53,270 nt of DNA from an uncultured Acetobacteraceae bacterium (GCA_937902425.1 CALFNB010000517.1:1-53270); one strand, 5' to 3'; numbered from the stretch's first letter, positions 1 to 8,693 are shown. Program-made: numbers and translations. The notes: generated from the letters alone by a model not told the origin.

Positions 1-45
1 CCACCGAGATCTACACTCTTTCCCTACACGACGCTCTTCCGATCT
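1..45 (+). other. Illumina P5/TruSeq adapter remnant
   Basis: The first 45 bases match the 3' part of the Illumina TruSeq universal (P5/read 1) adapter, ending in the diagnostic GACGCTCTTCCGATCT at 30-45. Genomic sequence begins at about base 46. This is untrimmed library sequence at a contig end and not biology. Confidence 0.97.
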
Positions 46-46
46 G

Positions 47-1285
47 ATGATGATGGTCGCGCTGTCGATCTTCATGGCCGCTTCGGTGCTGTGCGCGTTC
101 GCACCGACGTTCGAAACATTGCTGATCGCGCGCGTCCTCCAAGGTCTGGGTGGCGGCGGACTGATGACGCTGGCACAGGCTTTGATCGGGGAGTTCGTGC
201 CGCCTCGTGAGCGCGGCACCTATCAAGGCTATTTGTCCGCCAATATCGTCGCCGGCTCGGCCTTCGGACCGGTAGCCGCCGGCTTCCTGACCGAGCACTG
301 GGGCTGGCATTCGGTGTTCCTGGCGTACGTGCCTCTGGGCTGCATCGCCGTCGCGCTGGTGCTGCGCGTGCCGAAAAGCGAACAGCCACGCGGCGGTGGC
401 CGCGGTTTCGACGCGGTGGGCCTCGTTTTGCTGACCACGTTCGTGCTGCCGCTGCTGCTGGCGGTGTCGCAGTTTCAGCGCCTCGATCCCGGAATGTTGC
501 CGCGGGTCGTGGTCTGGCTCGCTCTGGCGGCGGTCGGTTTCGCGGCGTTGCTATGGCAACAGCAGCGGACGTCGGTGCCGATCATGGCTTTGCCGTTGCT
601 GCGGCTGCCGGCGTTCTGGCGGGCCGATGTCATGGCGGCGTGCTCGGGTGCCGCGTTGACCGCGATGATCACGTTTCTGCCGCTGTATCTGCAGGCGGTC
701 ATGGGAGCGACGCCGGGCGAGTCAGGTTTACTGCTGATCCCGCTGACGGTGTCGGTCAGTTCCGGCTCGGTGCTGACCGGATGGCTGATCTCCCGCACCG
801 GACGCACCGCGGTGTTTCCCACGGTGGGGTTGTCGATCACCGCGCTGACAATGGCGTTTCTGGCTTACGCGGCGGCCGGGATGTCGCGCGTCGAGTTGTC
901 CTGGGTCCTCGCGCTTGGCGGCCTTTGCCAGGGCACCGCGATGCTGACCGCGCAGATCACCGTGCAAAAAGTCGCGGGTGCCCGCCATTTGGGGGCGGCG
1001 GCGGCCTCGGCGCAACTGGCGCGGTCGTTGGGCTCGGCATTTGGCGCGGCGGCGGCGGGGGCTGTGCTGTTTGGTTTGTTGTCGGCGTGGGACCCGGACA
1101 CAGCGACGCTGTTTTTCTCCATGGTGCGGCATGGTTCCGGCGTGCTGCTGAATTTGCCCGTTGATCAACAAACTTTGGCGCGGAGCGAAATCGCCAGCGC
1201 GTTCAGCGGCGTGTTTCTGTTGGTCGCCGCGATTTCGTGCGTGAGTGTCGCGATGTCGGCGACGTTGCCGGTGCGGCGGTTGTGA
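47..1285 (+). CDS. MFS drug exporter, DHA2 (EmrB/QacA) type, 5'-truncated
   Basis: This is an inner-membrane proton-coupled exporter of the 14-helix DHA2 family, probably moving drugs or small organics out of the cell. The visible 412 residues carry the family hallmarks: ARVLQGLGGGG followed by an antiporter motif C-like segment (GSAFGPVAAGFL, about residues 70-81) and about 12 hydrophobic helices to the C-terminus. DHA2 proteins are usually 470-520 residues, so one or two N-terminal helices are missing. The frame begins right after the adapter, and the ATG at 47 is only the first in-frame Met and not a credible start. Substrate cannot be inferred. The gene ends 71 bp before a convergent gene. 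Confidence 0.9.
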   Translation: MMMVALSIFMAASVLCAFAPTFETLLIARVLQGLGGGGLMTLAQALIGEFVPPRERGTYQGYLSANIVAGSAFGPVAAGFLTEHWGWHSVFLAYVPLGCIAVALVLRVPKSEQPRGGGRGFDAVGLVLLTTFVLPLLLAVSQFQRLDPGMLPRVVVWLALAAVGFAALLWQQQRTSVPIMALPLLRLPAFWRADVMAACSGAALTAMITFLPLYLQAVMGATPGESGLLLIPLTVSVSSGSVLTGWLISRTGRTAVFPTVGLSITALTMAFLAYAAAGMSRVELSWVLALGGLCQGTAMLTAQITVQKVAGARHLGAAAASAQLARSLGSAFGAAAAGAVLFGLLSAWDPDTATLFFSMVRHGSGVLLNLPVDQQTLARSEIASAFSGVFLLVAAISCVSVAMSATLPVRRL

Positions 1286-1356
1286 CAGCGTCGCGATGAC
1301 GCCCGAGCACGCCCAGTACGCCTTCGCTTCATTGTCAGGGCGGCACCGCGTTCCCG

Positions 1357-2373
1357 TCACACCATGCCAACCTCGCGGCCGCGCTTAAGGGCGGGGTGAA
1401 CGGTCTTGTTGATGATGTGCGGATCAGTTCCGATCACATGCGCGCTTGCGCCGACAATCAACGGATCCGCGCCCGTGACAATACTCCGGTCCTTTCCGTC
1501 ATACGGGATCAGGGCCAGAAAGTGCTGCATCGCATTGAGGCGGGCGCGCTTCTTGTCGTCGGACTTAACGATCGTCCACGGTGCATCGGCGGTGTCGGTG
1601 TAAAAGAACATCGCTTCCTTGGCTTCGGTGTAATCGTCCCACTTATCCAGCGAGGCGCGGTCGATCGGCGAGAGTTTCCATTGCTTGAGCGGATCAATTT
1701 CGCGTGCCTCGAAGCGCCGCCTCTGTTCGTCGCGGCTGACCGAGAACCAGAATTTTATCAACGTGATCCCCGATCGGACGAACATGCGCTCGACTTCCGG
1801 GCACTGCCGCATGAATTCAAGATAGTCATTGGGCGTGCAGAAACCCATCACCCGCTCGACGCCCGCCCGATTGTACCAGGAGCGATCGAACAGCACGATC
1901 TCACCGGCGGCTGGCAGCGGGGCGATGTAGCGCTGAAAATACCATTGCGTGCGCTCTCGCTCGGTCGGCTTCTGCAAAGCGACGACGCGAGCGGTGCGCG
2001 GGTTCATATGTTCGGTAAAGCGCTTGATCGTGCCGCCTTTGCCCGCCGCATCACGCCCCTCGAACAGAGTGACAATGCGCTGCCCGGATTGCTCGATCCA
2101 GCGCTGCGCTTTGAGAAGCTCACGTTGGAGTTCAAGCATGTGCGCTTCATAGGCCGTCGCGCGCATCGAACTTTTGTACGGATAGTCGCCGGACTCAAAA
2201 AGGCGCCGAATGGCCACGGGATCATTTCGTAATGACGCGGCCATGCGCACAGGCGATTGCACCGTCTCCGGTCCGGGCTGGACGATCGCGGACGGTTCCG
2301 CGGCCGCGGCGGCACGGCCGTTCGGGGCAGGGGCATCCTCGCCGTTCGTTCTGTTGGTGGATCGCCTGGCCAT
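1357..2373 (-). CDS. ppk2: Polyphosphate kinase 2 family protein
   Basis: A cytoplasmic kinase that transfers phosphate between polyphosphate and nucleoside di- or monophosphates. The 338-residue protein has an Ala/Pro-rich, probably disordered N-terminus (about 1-45), then the single PPK2 domain with Walker A GRDAAGKGG (106-114), Walker B-like FDRSWYNR (162-169) and a lid rich in Arg/Lys (about 210-230). Length and motif spacing fit one-domain PPK2 enzymes. Whether it favours GDP, ADP or AMP cannot be told by eye. It lies downstream of ahcY and a small ORF on the same strand, about 140 bp away, so it may have its own promoter. Confidence 0.93.
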   Translation of the reverse strand: MARRSTNRTNGEDAPAPNGRAAAAAEPSAIVQPGPETVQSPVRMAASLRNDPVAIRRLFESGDYPYKSSMRATAYEAHMLELQRELLKAQRWIEQSGQRIVTLFEGRDAAGKGGTIKRFTEHMNPRTARVVALQKPTERERTQWYFQRYIAPLPAAGEIVLFDRSWYNRAGVERVMGFCTPNDYLEFMRQCPEVERMFVRSGITLIKFWFSVSRDEQRRRFEAREIDPLKQWKLSPIDRASLDKWDDYTEAKEAMFFYTDTADAPWTIVKSDDKKRARLNAMQHFLALIPYDGKDRSIVTGADPLIVGASAHVIGTDPHIINKTVHPALKRGREVGMV

Positions 2374-2516
2374 GGTTCACTTTCGCGCCGCTCTCTCGAC
2401 GCGAACGTGTAATCGATCAACACAACTCTCGCTACGGTTGAATCGACCCTGTGTGCCTCCCTGGCCATAAAGTCGACGGCACGAGGTCTCATATGCGCCG
2501 GGATTTCAACTTTGCG

Positions 2517-2816
2517 TCAGCACTTCACCCGGCTGGTATCGTTCGCCGCTTTCAATTCTCGCTCGATCGCCGCGGCCAGGCCGGGATTCGCACGTCTGAT
2601 CTGGCTCGCGCGCAGAGTAGCGGCGAGATCCGACGGCCGACGCATTTCCCAGGCCTCCAGAAACAGAAAATCCGATCGTGCCCTGGGATCGCACGCGTCC
2701 CGCAGGGCCAGAGAAACAGCCCGCGTCACGGGCTGTCGCGTCAGAAAGTCATCCATCTTTCCCTCACCCGATTCCCTGGTCCGAACGACCACATAGGAAC
2801 CGGGCCTGGCGATCAC
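2517..2816 (-). CDS. Small hypothetical protein
   Basis: A 99-residue ORF in the 490 bp between ppk2 and ahcY, on their strand. I do not recognise a family. The product is charged and mostly helical in character, with no signal peptide or membrane segment (core FLFLEAWEMRRPSDLAATLR). The start given is a GTG at 2816 preceded by GGGACAGG. An ATG at 2756 (MDDFLTRQP) with GAGGG just upstream is equally plausible and would give 79 residues. It follows the ahcY stop by 48 bp and may be co-transcribed. Coding status rests only on its length and composition and on the lack of a better frame here. Confidence 0.5.
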   Translation of the reverse strand: MIARPGSYVVVRTRESGEGKMDDFLTRQPVTRAVSLALRDACDPRARSDFLFLEAWEMRRPSDLAATLRASQIRRANPGLAAAIERELKAANDTSRVKC

Positions 2817-2864
2817 CAGCCTGTCCCGATGACAAGAGGGTGAATTAACCGTATATTAAGAATC

Positions 2865-4187
2865 TCAATAGCGGTACAGCTCGTGTTTGAATGGTCCTTG
2901 ATCATTGACGCCAATGTAATCAGCCTGCTTCTGCGTCAATTTGGTTAGTTTCGCGCCAACCTTCGCAAGATGAAGCGCGGCGACTTTTTCATCAAGTTGC
3001 TTCGGCAGAGTGTACACCGTTTTCTCGTATTTCCCTGGTGGTGCATTGAACAATTCAATTTGTGCCAAAACCTGATTGCTGAAACTCGCGCTCATGACGA
3101 AGCTCGGATGGCCGGTCGCGTTACCCAGATTGACCAGCCTTCCCTCGGACAACAGGATCAGGCGCTTGCCATCGGGAAACACGACCTCGTCGACCTGCGG
3201 CTTGACGTTTTCCCACTTGTAATTGCGCAGCGCGTCGATCTGAATCTCCGAGTCGAAGTGTCCAATATTGCAGACAATCGCGCGATGTTTCATCGCGCGC
3301 ATATGCTCAATCGTGATCACGTCGACATTGCCGGTCGCGGTCACGAAAATATCGCCGAGCGGCGCCGCATCATTCATGGTGACGACCTGGTAGCCCTCCA
3401 TCGCCGCCTGCAATGCGCAGATCGGATCGACCTCGGTGACCATCACCCGGCAACCGGCATTGCGGAGCGAGGCGGCGGACCCCTTGCCGACGTCGCCGAA
3501 CCCATTCACCACCGCGACCTTGCCCGCCATCATCACGTCGGTGCCGCGGCGGATGCCGTCCACCAGCGATTCGCGGCAGCCATAGAGATTGTCGAACTTC
3601 GACTTGGTCACGCTGTCGTTCACGTTGATCGCGGGCGTCAGCAGCGTGCCGGCTTTCGCCATGTCCCATAACCGGTGCACCCCGGTCGTGGTTTCCTCGG
3701 AAATGCCGCGCACGTCCTTGAGCATCTCCGGGTATTTGTTGTGCATCAGGACAGTCAGATCACCGCCATCATCCAGGATCATGTTCGGCGTCCAGACGTC
3801 ACCATTCCCCTGGGCGGGCCCGTGCACCGTCTGCTCGATGCACCACCAGAATTCCTCCTCGTTCATGCCCTTCCAGGCGAAGACGGGTGTGCCGGCCGCG
3901 GCGACGCCGGCGGCGGCGTGATCCTGGGTTGAGAAGATGTTACACGACGACCAACGCACCGTAGCACCAAGCGTGGTCAGCGTTTCAATCAAGACAGCGG
4001 TCTGAATGGTCATGTGCAGGCAGCCGGCGATGCGGGCGCCTTTCAGCGGCTTGCTGGTGCCGAATTCCCCCCGGATCGCCATCAGGCCGGGCATCTCGTC
4101 CTCGGCCATGCTGATTTCCTTGCGCCCCCAATCAGCGAGCGAAAAGTCTTTTACCTTGAAATCCTGGGTTGTAGTGACGAATGCCAT
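2865..4187 (-). CDS. ahcY: Adenosylhomocysteinase
   Basis: Cytosolic NAD-dependent hydrolase that splits S-adenosylhomocysteine into adenosine and homocysteine, clearing the product inhibitor of SAM-dependent methylation. The 440-residue protein is full length. It shows the substrate-domain signature [15 protein letters not shown] (about 56-70), the NAD-binding GFGDVGKG (229-236) and the conserved C-terminal ending KHELYRY. ATG 4187 has AGGAG nine bases upstream. An AT-rich, operator-like site lies 29-48 bp upstream of the start. Downstream on the same strand are a small ORF and ppk2. Confidence 0.98.
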   Translation of the reverse strand: MAFVTTTQDFKVKDFSLADWGRKEISMAEDEMPGLMAIRGEFGTSKPLKGARIAGCLHMTIQTAVLIETLTTLGATVRWSSCNIFSTQDHAAAGVAAAGTPVFAWKGMNEEEFWWCIEQTVHGPAQGNGDVWTPNMILDDGGDLTVLMHNKYPEMLKDVRGISEETTTGVHRLWDMAKAGTLLTPAINVNDSVTKSKFDNLYGCRESLVDGIRRGTDVMMAGKVAVVNGFGDVGKGSAASLRNAGCRVMVTEVDPICALQAAMEGYQVVTMNDAAPLGDIFVTATGNVDVITIEHMRAMKHRAIVCNIGHFDSEIQIDALRNYKWENVKPQVDEVVFPDGKRLILLSEGRLVNLGNATGHPSFVMSASFSNQVLAQIELFNAPPGKYEKTVYTLPKQLDEKVAALHLAKVGAKLTKLTQKQADYIGVNDQGPFKHELYRY

Positions 4188-4215
4188 TTCTGTCGCTCCT
4201 GGTTGGTGGCGACGT

Positions 4216-4235
4216 CATATAAAGATATCCGCATG
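4216..4235 (-). promoter_or_regulatory. AT-rich operator-like site upstream of ahcY
   Basis: CATATAAAGATATCCGCATG is centred on the palindrome GATATC, with CATATAAA on one side and a weaker match on the other. It is conspicuously AT-rich in a GC-rich region and sits where the ahcY promoter should be. Methionine/SAH-cycle genes in proteobacteria are often controlled by ArsR-family SahR-type repressors binding AT-rich palindromes. Assigning this site to such a regulator is inference, and no regulator gene is in the window. Confidence 0.4.
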
Positions 4236-4329
4236 TCCGCAAGCGCGATCGACGGAGGGCACGCGGTCATCAATGGCCCGAGGCGGCGCATGGGTCAGGC
4301 GTTCCCGCGATTGCGAATGGGCGCGCGGA

Positions 4330-5901
4330 CTATCGGGCTCGTTCGGCGGCGGCCTGGAGGCGATCCGCCGCCCTGTCGGCATCACCGGCAGCGCCTCCGA
4401 AACACCCCTCCGGACGCCGAAATAAACACAACTCCGGCTCCCCGGGCCTCGCGTCATCCGGGAAACAGGCGACCCGATCAAAGCCCACGGGCGGATGCGA
4501 CGCCTCGGCGATTACGTGCGAGTATGCGCTTCGGACCTGCGATACCGGGCCACCCTCCCGTTCCACCGTATAGCGCAGCGGGAAAGGTGCGCCCTTCAGG
4601 TGGATCTCCGGCACATAGGGGTCGAACATGAGGGGTACGTCGCGGTTCAGGTAAGTGTAGCCGCCGCTTCGCCATGATGGGATGTCGCGAACCTGGAGCC
4701 CGCACAGCTCCGGCTCCCGATGCGCCGCGAGGAACGCGTGCACCATGCCCCGCTGAAACGACCAACGCGCACCCAGCGGCACGGTGCCGATGTAGCAGGA
4801 CAGAACCGTGCTGAACACCAGAAACACGGGCACTCCCGCCATCATTGCCCGATGTCCATGCCGCGCCGCCAACATCCGAAAAAGCCGGGTCGCACCAAGT
4901 CCGACCAGGATCGGCATCGCGGCGAGTGTGAGATAGATGAACCGCACTTCTTTGTGCGGCAGAAGGTTGTGGATCACCAGCGTCGCTAGCGCGGCGATCG
5001 CCAGGGCGGGGAACCGGGTCGCGCCAACCACCGCCAGCCCGAGCATCAAAGGCAGCGGCAGCAAGGCGATGACCAGGTAGTTCAAATAGAAGCCCGGCGC
5101 CTGCGTGCCGATCGCGGTGGCGACTCCTTGCAGCGAATTCCGCACGAAATTCAACCAGATCGACTGGAACGCGCCACCCCAGGTTATCGCGTCGAGCACT
5201 CCCGAAAACGGCAGCAGCACGGCCGCGGAGCCCAGAAACAACCATTGGTAGTGCCTGGGTTGACGACGGTATTGCCAAAGCACGGCCAGAAACAGCGGCG
5301 GTGCGTACTGGTAACGCAGACAGACCGCGGCGCCGAACAGTGCCCCGACCCAGAAACCGCGGCGGGTCGTATGAGGGCCCTCGCCCAGAAACAACGCGGC
5401 GATGGCGCAATGGGCAGCGAGGACCTCGGTCATCACGGCGGGCGCGAAATAGATCAGGTCGAACCAGATGGCGCAGAAGCCGCCGGTAACGATCGCGCCA
5501 ATGCGACCGCCGTCGCGCTCGCCGGCGCGGAAGCCGATGAGGACGACCACCATCGACAGGCCGACGCACACCGTGCGGACGAGACCAATGTACAGCATGG
5601 GATCATCGCTGAACCGCTCGGTCGCCTTCATCGCGAGGGCGATCAATGCGGGCAGCAGCCAGGACCGAATACCGTGATCGAACTCCCACGGCACGATGCC
5701 CGAGTGGAAGGCCAGCCGGTGACCTTGCTCAAAGTATTGCAGGGTCTCACCGAAAAACAGCACGTGAGTCTGGGTCAGACACGTGACGATCCGCAGCGCG
5801 AAGCCGAGCAGCAAAATCGCGGGGAGTGCCAGTGCCGCCACTTTCGGCGTGACACGGAATCCCTGCGCTGATACAAAAGATACAGTTTGGGTCGACGACA
5901 T
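4330..5901 (-). CDS. GT22-like (Alg9/PIG-B family) mannosyltransferase homologue
   Basis: An integral membrane glycosyltransferase-like protein of 523 residues with about 10 hydrophobic segments and a soluble C-terminal part. Two features point to the Alg9/PIG-B (GT22) family: the early loop with WEFDHGIRSWLLP and the later HKEVRFIYL, which corresponds to the family's HKE-R-F-Y motif. Eukaryotic members use lipid-linked mannose for GPI or N-glycan assembly; the bacterial substrate is unknown. The first luminal acidic motif, usually Asp-Glu, reads Gly-Glu here (FFGETLQYFEQ), which could affect activity. ATG 5901 is preceded by GGAG; a GTG 15 bases upstream is an alternative. The Fe-S protein gene upstream on the same strand ends 71 bp away. 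Confidence 0.8.
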   Translation of the reverse strand: MSSTQTVSFVSAQGFRVTPKVAALALPAILLLGFALRIVTCLTQTHVLFFGETLQYFEQGHRLAFHSGIVPWEFDHGIRSWLLPALIALAMKATERFSDDPMLYIGLVRTVCVGLSMVVVLIGFRAGERDGGRIGAIVTGGFCAIWFDLIYFAPAVMTEVLAAHCAIAALFLGEGPHTTRRGFWVGALFGAAVCLRYQYAPPLFLAVLWQYRRQPRHYQWLFLGSAAVLLPFSGVLDAITWGGAFQSIWLNFVRNSLQGVATAIGTQAPGFYLNYLVIALLPLPLMLGLAVVGATRFPALAIAALATLVIHNLLPHKEVRFIYLTLAAMPILVGLGATRLFRMLAARHGHRAMMAGVPVFLVFSTVLSCYIGTVPLGARWSFQRGMVHAFLAAHREPELCGLQVRDIPSWRSGGYTYLNRDVPLMFDPYVPEIHLKGAPFPLRYTVEREGGPVSQVRSAYSHVIAEASHPPVGFDRVACFPDDARPGEPELCLFRRPEGCFGGAAGDADRAADRLQAAAERAR

Positions 5902-5972
5902 CGCGCGCTCCGCCACGAACGTGCGCTTATGCCTCCCGCCGGTTTACCGCGTGGTTGCGAATACGGCCGTAG

Positions 5973-7265
5973 TTACGCGCCTCGGCCCAGAGGCAGCGGC
6001 TGCTCGCCCAACATGTCCTTGGCGATGATCGCGCGGGCCTCGTCGAGGTCGAGATGGTGTGTCTCGATCATCGGCGCAGCCTCCGCCAGGATCGCGTCGA
6101 CGTCCTGCATCAGTTTCAGGCGCTTGAACAAATCGGGGCGGGTCAGGCCCATGCTCTCGCCGACCAGTTCGAGGAAGTTGACCACCTCGAACGGCCAGTC
6201 ACGTTCATGGCTACAGAGTTCGCGATGGCAGGCGTGGTAAACCCCGGCCAGAGTGGTGACGCCCGCGGCTTCGGCGGCTTCCAGTTGCTGGCGGTGGGCG
6301 GCGCGCTTGAAAGCGGGTACCGCCGACAGCGTGTTGCACTGATAACCCAGTCGAGGCTGCTGGAGATCGACAAAATCCAGGCCGGGGATGGCGCACAGGA
6401 TCGCCTGTGCGGCCTCGGTAACGCCGGCGACGCCGGGATGTTCGTGCAGGCCGACGCGCTTGTTGACAGGATGGATCATCAACTTCCGCAGGTCGTCCAT
6501 CCGCTCGGCGAGGAACAGCAGGATGGGTTTGAGGTCGAACGGATCATCTGACATGCCAGATGCGACCACCTCGCCCAGTTGGATCTGGCAGGTTGGGCAC
6601 CAGGTGATGGCGCGCGGGGCGGCCTGTTTCAGCCGGTCGATGGTGCGGTAGGCGATGCGGCCGGAGGTGGCCAGGTCGCCGGCCCGAAATTGCAGTACGC
6701 CGCAGCAGGACGATGGCCCGCCCATGACCCGGTAGGGCACCCCCAGCGCATCCAGTATGTCCAGACACAGCAACGCGATATGCGGCGTCTTCATCAGGTT
6801 GCAGCCGGTGTAGAACATGACCTCGGGCGGCGAGGCGGGCTCGTTCTCCGGGCGGAAGCGGGCGAGCAGGTCCGGCGGCAATTGCAGCCGGGACAGCACG
6901 CGGACGCCGCTGGTCATGGCGCCAAACCCGGAAAATCCGGTCTTGCGGCGGGCGTCGTCCGGCTTGCGCGACGCCAGTTCCAGCCGCGCCATCGTCAGCA
7001 TGAAGCGAGGATCGACGCCGTGCTGGCACTGGGGAATGCAGTGCCCGCTGCCGGAGCATACCGCGGCCCATCGCGCGGCATCCGCGTGCTCACCTCCGCG
7101 CAGGATGGTCAGGATGCCCTCGGTGAGTTTGCCGGGATTGGAGGCGTCGATCCCGGCCGGCGCGGGCATCGGACACACCTCCGCGCACGCCCCGCACGCC
7201 ACGCACCTCTCCAACACCTGGGCTGTGCGGGTCTTCATCGCGAGGTCGAGCGGCGGGATGTCCAT
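5973..7265 (-). CDS. HdrB/GlpC-like Fe-S and CCG-domain oxidoreductase subunit
   Basis: A cytoplasmic or membrane-associated electron-transfer subunit of 430 residues. An N-terminal ferredoxin-like region has one complete 4Fe-4S motif (C21, C24, C27, C31). The second reads C70-S73-C76-C80, with Ser where the second Cys is expected. Two CCG-type cysteine modules follow (TGCNLMKTP...SSCCGV, WCPTCQ; QCNTL, YHACHREL), as in HdrB, GlpC and related heterodisulfide-reductase-like proteins. Partners such as a flavoprotein dehydrogenase are not adjacent, so the donor is unknown. ATG 7265 has GGGGAG nine bases upstream. Confidence 0.85.
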   Translation of the reverse strand: MDIPPLDLAMKTRTAQVLERCVACGACAEVCPMPAPAGIDASNPGKLTEGILTILRGGEHADAARWAAVCSGSGHCIPQCQHGVDPRFMLTMARLELASRKPDDARRKTGFSGFGAMTSGVRVLSRLQLPPDLLARFRPENEPASPPEVMFYTGCNLMKTPHIALLCLDILDALGVPYRVMGGPSSCCGVLQFRAGDLATSGRIAYRTIDRLKQAAPRAITWCPTCQIQLGEVVASGMSDDPFDLKPILLFLAERMDDLRKLMIHPVNKRVGLHEHPGVAGVTEAAQAILCAIPGLDFVDLQQPRLGYQCNTLSAVPAFKRAAHRQQLEAAEAAGVTTLAGVYHACHRELCSHERDWPFEVVNFLELVGESMGLTRPDLFKRLKLMQDVDAILAEAAPMIETHHLDLDEARAIIAKDMLGEQPLPLGRGA

Positions 7266-7532
7266 TCTTCTACTCCCCGTATGGCGGTTTCGCCGGAGGA
7301 TGCCTGAGATCGCCGTGACGTTCCAGGCAGGTGTTCAGTTCATCCACGGATGGCATGCCTGAAAGGGCTCGATATGAACAAGAGCGCCCGTGCGATCACC
7401 AGGGAGATTTTAAGGATCGTGTTCGATCGGCATCATGATCCTCGTCATGTCGGATGACGATGTGAAGACTTCGTCGAGCCGCTGGTTCCTGGATCGGAGC
7501 CCGGTGCCGACGATCAGAGCGGCATTTTCCTG

Positions 7533-7588
7533 TTGACACCACCCAACGGCTGACTATAAAGATACCAACCAGTCGGTTTTAAAGATAC
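7533..7588 (+). promoter_or_regulatory. Sigma-70-like promoter overlapped by a TetR-type operator
   Basis: TTGACA (7533-7538), a 16-base spacer and TATAAA (7555-7560) make a near-consensus housekeeping promoter pointing to the gene at 7695. Immediately downstream, where transcription would start, lies the inverted repeat AACC-AGTC-GGTT (7567-7578), similar to ACC-N4-GGT operators of TetR/NemR-like repressors. TAAAGATAC occurs twice, at 7557-7565 and 7580-7588, flanking the operator. The rest of the 429-bp gap 7266-7694 holds no convincing gene, and no TetR gene lies nearby. Confidence 0.65.
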
Positions 7589-7694
7589 ATCCCCAACCGT
7601 GCCATGCGGCAACGACAATTGCTCTGGGTGCCTTCCTGGCGGTCTCGGGACACTCCACCAGGTGCGGACAACGGACCTTTGAGGAGGCTGAGCC

Positions 7695-8165
7695 ATGTCC
7701 ACGACTTCGACATCGGATCGCGAGTTGGTCCTGTCCCGCGTCATCGATGCGCCCCCCGAAAAGCTGTTTCGTGCCTGGACCAACCCGGAACTTCTCAGGC
7801 AGTGGTTCGCGCCGCTCCCTTTGACCACGCCGGTCGCGGAACTCGACGTTCGGCCGGGCGGCTCCTGCCTGATCGTCATGCGCGGACCTGACGGCACCGA
7901 CATGCCGAACCGAGGCGTTTACCTCGAGGTTATTGAAAACGAGCGGTTGGTTTGGAGTGACTCGTTCACCAAAGCCTGGGATCCGTCGGCGAAGCCGTTC
8001 ATGACCGCGATCCTGACGTTCGAGGATCTGGACGGCAAAACCAAATATACCGCCCGCGTATGCCACGCGACGGCCACCGATCGCGAGGTGCACGAGAAAA
8101 TGGGATTCCATCAGGGCTGGGGACAGTGCACCGACCAACTCGCGGCGCTTGTCGCGAGGCTTTGA
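7695..8165 (+). CDS. SRPBCC (AHSA1-like) domain protein
   Basis: A 156-residue cytoplasmic protein of the START/Bet v1-like SRPBCC fold, AHSA1 branch. It opens with the family pattern of a first strand and RVIDAPPEKLFRAWTNPELL, then WFAP, RPGG and GVYLEVIENERLVWSDSF, and ends with a long helix containing GFHQGWGQCTDQLAAL. Such proteins bind hydrophobic ligands; a specific reaction cannot be assigned. Start ATG 7695 follows GGAGG at 7681-7685. It forms a two-gene unit with the VOC gene 34 bp downstream, a pairing often seen in bacteria, and both are likely controlled by the promoter/operator at 7533-7588. Confidence 0.88.
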   Translation: MSTTSTSDRELVLSRVIDAPPEKLFRAWTNPELLRQWFAPLPLTTPVAELDVRPGGSCLIVMRGPDGTDMPNRGVYLEVIENERLVWSDSFTKAWDPSAKPFMTAILTFEDLDGKTKYTARVCHATATDREVHEKMGFHQGWGQCTDQLAALVARL

Positions 8166-8199
8166 CGGCGCTCAGCAACCGGAAGCGAAAGGAAACCTC

Positions 8200-8679
8200 A
8201 TGCGACGGATCACCCCTTGCCTTTGGTTCGACGGCAAAGCCGAGGAAGCCATGAACTTTTACACTTCGATCTTCAAAAACGCGAAGGTCGGTGACGTCAT
8301 GCGCTGGGGCGACACGGGACCGGGACAGAAGGGCTCGGTCCTGACGGTCACGTTCGAACTCGACGGGCAGGAGTTCATCGGGCTCAATGGCGGCCCGATG
8401 TTCCAGTTCTCTCCCGCGGTTTCGTTCTTCGTACGGTGTGAAAACCAGGAAGAGGTGGATTACTACTGGGACAGACTTCTGGAGGGCGGCACGCCAGGAC
8501 AATGCGGCTGGTTGACTGATAAGTTTGGCGTGTCGTGGCAAGTCGTTCCGACGATTTTAGGCGACATGCTGAAAGATACGGACGCCGAGAAAGCCAATCG
8601 CGTGATGGCGGCCATGATGAAGCAGATCAAGCTCGATATCGGATTGCTGAAGGAAGCCCACGAAAGCGGCGGACCCTGA
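8200..8679 (+). CDS. VOC-family (PhnB-like) protein
   Basis: A 159-residue protein of the PhnB/3-demethylubiquinone methyltransferase-like branch of the vicinal oxygen chelate superfamily. Typical sequence includes PCLWFDGKAEEAMNFY near the start, then GSVLTVTFELDGQEFIGLNGG, a DYYWDRLLEGG loop and CGWLTDKFGVSWQVVP. Biochemical roles in this branch are mostly unknown. ATG 8200 is chosen because it has GAAAGGAAA upstream and matches the family N-terminus; an upstream ATG at 8149 would overlap the SRPBCC gene. Probably co-transcribed with it. Confidence 0.88.
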   Translation: MRRITPCLWFDGKAEEAMNFYTSIFKNAKVGDVMRWGDTGPGQKGSVLTVTFELDGQEFIGLNGGPMFQFSPAVSFFVRCENQEEVDYYWDRLLEGGTPGQCGWLTDKFGVSWQVVPTILGDMLKDTDAEKANRVMAAMMKQIKLDIGLLKEAHESGGP

Positions 8680-8693
8680 ACATTCTCGCGGAT

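Noticed and set aside
728-1360. Long open frame on the minus strand opposite the MFS gene
   Set aside because: Arg/His/Gln-rich antisense frame typical of GC-rich codon use; no start signal or domain.
4188-4329. SAH or SAM riboswitch upstream of ahcY
   Set aside because: The leader is too short (the AT-rich site is within 50 bp) and I see no characteristic riboswitch core; an operator explains it better.
7374-7455. Short ORF that could be a TetR remnant upstream of the operator
   Set aside because: Only 27 codons with no helix-turn-helix character.
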